Positions 61,631 through 64,000 of a stretch of DNA of 64,000 nt are shown here, piece after piece. Origin of the DNA: Aquilaria yunnanensis (Eukaryota > Streptophyta > Magnoliopsida > Malvales > Thymelaeaceae); the NCBI GenBank assembly GCA_039654915.1, contig CM077600.1:41958492-42022491 (forward strand). The letters run 5' to 3'. The position numbers and the translations under genes are program-made. The notes beneath the pieces are model-generated. The model was not told where the DNA came from and ran no database searches. It worked only from the letters and a program-made list of their open reading frames with translations. Within the stretch, counting starts at the first letter, position 1; every line of letters begins with the position of its first letter.

Positions 61631-61985
61631 TAAAGGCTAATTTTGTGAATGTTTCCATTTTAAAGAAGTTGTGAATGTTCTTATTCTAAATAAGTTGTAA
61701 ATGTTTTCATTCTATTCTAAATATATTGTGAATGTTTCCATTTCATTCTAAATAAGTTATGAATGTTTTCACACAACTGGTTTGGATTGGCAACATTCAT
61801 AATTTGTTTAGAATGGAAACATTCATAACTTGTTTAGAATAAAATGAAAACATTCACAACTAGTTTGGAATAGAAACATTTACAACATTGTTAAAATGAA
61901 ACGGAAACATTCACAACTTGTTTGGAATATAATGGAAACATTCATAACTAGTTTGGAATGAAAACATTTGAGTCTTGTATGCGCC
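61630..61985. repeat. Fold-back structure built from about 32-38-bp tandem units
   Basis: The left arm (61644-61765) has about four tandem units of GTGAATGTTTCCATTCTA plus TTCTAAATAAGTT. The right arm (61790-61975) has about five units of the exact reverse complement (AACTTGTTTAGAAT, then GGAAACATTCAC/T). The loop is about 25 bp around ACAACTGGTTTGGATTGGC. Transcribed, it would form one long, imperfect hairpin of more than 120 paired bases. Confidence 0.85.
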
Positions 61986-62039
61986 CCCCGTACACTAGGA
62001 TGCAAGACACACCGTGGAGTTCATAATATATATTAGGGA

Positions 62040-62483
62040 TAATTACAATTTGTTCATTGAGGTTTATGTGAAATTACACTTTATCCCATTTTATTTAAAA
62101 AATCTATACTTTGCCTCTGCCTTTTTTAATACAGTCTAACAACAACTTTTGAAACCTTAATTTAGACATTATGGTAGCAATTTTCTAGTAATTTTAATCT
62201 ATATGGTAGTATTTTTTTCTAGCTAATGGATATTTTAAATAATCAGTTTTTTCTTTTTGTAAATCTTTCAGTTTTTAAAATAGTATTTTTTAAATTTCAA
62301 TTAATTGTAAAAAAAGTACTGTACAGATTGAAATTACTTGAAGATGATAACTGTATATTCTAAATTAAGATTTCAAAAGTTGCTGTTAGATTGTATTAAA
62401 AATATAAGGGCTAAAGTGTATAATTTGAAAATAGGAGGGGTAAAGTGTAATGTCACCTAAAACTTAAGGGTAAATTGTAGGGG
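62040..62483. mobile_element. Fold-back MITE (MULE-type ends)
   Basis: Almost the whole segment is one palindrome. The left half opens AATTACAATTTGTTCATTGA, and the right half inverted opens CTACAATTTACCCTTAAG. Both continue with GAAATTACACTTTATCCC / GACATTACACTTTACCCC, TTTTTAATACA(G/A)TCTAAC, AACAACTTTTGAAA / AGCAACTTTTGAAA and TTAATTTAGA. The target duplication was not resolved. Confidence 0.7.
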
Positions 62484-63389
62484 AGTTGGTTTGGGATGCG
62501 TGAATCAAGTGGGAGTAACGGGTTTGATCCCTTGGATCCCACATTTTGCCTTTTTTTTTTTTTTTTAATTTTTCTTCTTCGTTTCATTTTTTTAGCTTTT
62601 CTTATTCCAAATTTTCCCTTCATTTTTTTGTATTATACTTCTCTTCTTCATATCCCACTTTTATCTAGCTTTTTTCCCTTAGTTTTATTATTTTTTATTT
62701 TATATTATTCTTATTTTTTTTGTTCATTTAAGACATTTGTCAGCATTTTTTTCCAATTTTTTATTCTTTATTTTTCACTATTGCTATCTTTTTCTTGTAG
62801 ACTCTTGATAAAAACACTATATTGAATTAAATTCTAAATAAGACAACTAAACTCTCCGTTACATAAAAGAACAAAGTGAAAGTACAAGAATAATAAATTT
62901 GCAATATAAAAAGAAAAAAATATACTAGATGAAAAATATATGTTCACAACATAAAAAGAATTTATAGCTTCTTTATTTTTTACATTAAGATGCTACACAA
63001 TTTCAATTTAACAAAGAACAAACAATTACTAAAAAAAAGAATAGTTAGTTTATGTAAAATAATTGATTCAATTGAACATTTAACTGATTCTGAGAAAAAA
63101 AACTTGGGAAATAAAAAAATAATTCTTCAAAAGAATAGGAAAAATATAAAACAACATATATTTATCTATTTTAAATTTATTTTTGCTTTTTCTTTAAAAA
63201 TCTATATATTTTTTATTCATTTTTTTTTCAAATTTGTCAAGTAATAAAAAGAAAAAATAGCAAGTTGAACAAAAAAAAAACAATTATTGGTAAAAGGATA
63301 ACTAGTTTCCCTAAATAATAAATAAATAATGATAAGATAATAATTATTTTTTTCAAAAAAAACTATCAGCTATTCATAAAAAATAAAAT
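62484..63389. other. Low-complexity AT-rich spacer
   Basis: A T-rich tract (62552-62800) and A-rich tract (62880-63380). The frames in it are compositional. Nothing recognised. Confidence 0.5.
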
Positions 63390-64000
63390 GGGTAAATTTT
63401 GCTAGTGGTGCCTAACCTTTATTTATGGTTTTGTTTTCATCCCTAACCGATTTAACATTCTATAGTCGTCCCAAACCTATTAAAAATGTTTCTTTTTGGC
63501 CCTTGGATTGATGGAATCTGTTAAGTGAGACAGTTATTGCCCCATAAGCATCAACGTGGCAGTTTAAACATTATTTCCTCCACGCAACAAAAAGAACACG
63601 TGAAAATTGTCACCGAGCAATTTGGGCTTATGTAAAATCCTCAAATCCCTAATTGTTTCGATCACTTAGGCTTCTAGGGTGAGTGGTGTTGCTATCGTTA
63701 GGTGCCTTGGACTTTGACTGGGTCTTGAGGAAGTTGGGGATGCAAAATGAAGCCAGTGGGTGGAGAAATCATGATGATTGCCGCAATTGATGAGTTGGTT
63801 GGACTCCGGCTGGGTCTTGAGGAAGGATGGGGACGTAAGATATGGCCTATGAGCTGAGGAATGGCTAGAGGAAGCTTGGCCGCCAATGCAATTGACGAGT
63901 TGGTTAGACTTCGACTTGGTCTCAGGGAAGGCTAAGGGCGCAAGACGAAGCTGGCAAGTGGAAGAGTGGCTAGATACAGCCTGACCACCACCGCAATTGA
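63390..64000. mobile_element. Left part of a probable MULE running off the window
   Basis: GGGTAAATTTTGCTAGTGG (63390) and the following CCTAACCTTTATTTATGG match in style the left end of the Pack-MULE at 45968 (GAGTAAATTGCACC, then CCTAATCTTTAATTG). The next about 270 bp would be its inverted repeat; the right end lies outside. From about 63709 the interior is a tandem array. Confidence 0.4.
63709..64000. repeat. Tandem array, unit about 92-105 bp, at the right edge
   Basis: Units begin near 63709, 63801 and 63906 with GACTTTGACTGGGTCTTGAG-like text, and each closes with CCGCAATTGA or ATGCAATTGA (63781, 63886, 63991). The array is GC-rich relative to its surroundings and continues past the window. 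Confidence 0.8.

Noticed and set aside
61644..61975. Regular short repeats resembling a CRISPR array
   Set aside because: The units are contiguous without unique spacers, reverse orientation halfway and lie in plant nuclear DNA; it is a fold-back repeat.
62515..62545. GGGTTTGATCCC, like a tRNA T-arm
   Set aside because: No acceptor stem, D-arm or anticodon arm can be drawn around it; no tRNA gene was found in the window.
62496..62825. 109-codon Phe/Leu/Ser-rich frame
   Set aside because: A compositional frame over a T-rich tract, with no conserved motif.

Overview
This window is nuclear DNA of a flowering plant, most likely a dicot. It is very AT-rich, has short exons with GT-AG introns, and carries plant-specific gene families (a VQ protein, a MORN-type PIP5K, a plant Nudix hydrolase) together with plant transposon families. 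The species cannot be told from the sequence.

Only three host loci are well supported. (1) 12779-13222 (+): an intact, single-exon VQ-motif protein of the sigma-factor-binding (SIB) type. (2) 40024-44958 (-): a four-exon Nudix hydrolase of the NUDT12/13/16 type; the splice joins give an open frame of 179 codons with a perfect Nudix box. (3) 52619-57106 (+): a phosphatidylinositol-4-phosphate 5-kinase with N-terminal MORN repeats. Its first exon is split by a 1427-bp solo LTR flanked by a perfect 5-bp duplication, and the acceptor of its sixth exon reads AA instead of AG, so it is probably a recent pseudogene or an insertion allele. A fourth, weak candidate is a 46-codon first exon on the minus strand at 25381-25524.

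Most of the rest is transposon-derived. 0-25 kb: three related non-autonomous CACTA-like elements (261-3365, 16631-18448, 19939-25228); the first holds a mariner-like element and the third a whole but decayed hAT element (21161-24291). Also here are a hAT MITE (5799-6328), a LINE fragment with target duplications (8850-10372) and a MULE-like element (about 10395-11835). 25-40 kb: a Helitron-like stretch, a decayed LINE (30206-32875), and a stack of MULE, LINE and hAT MITE at 36.9-39.0 kb. 45-51 kb: a Pack-MULE carrying the first coding exon of a sorting nexin 2-like gene (45968-47085), and a decayed LTR retrotransposon remnant. 57-64 kb: a second MULE with unidentified cargo (57609-58864), two fold-back structures (61.6-62.5 kb), and the left end of another probable MULE running off the window.

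No operon-like cooperation is visible. The three genes act in separate pathways: chloroplast/nuclear defence signalling (VQ), nucleotide-diphosphate hydrolysis (Nudix) and phosphoinositide synthesis (PIP5K). The most informative part of the window is its transposon layering. Target-site duplications allow several insertions to be ordered, and two show direct effects on genes: exon capture and exon disruption.
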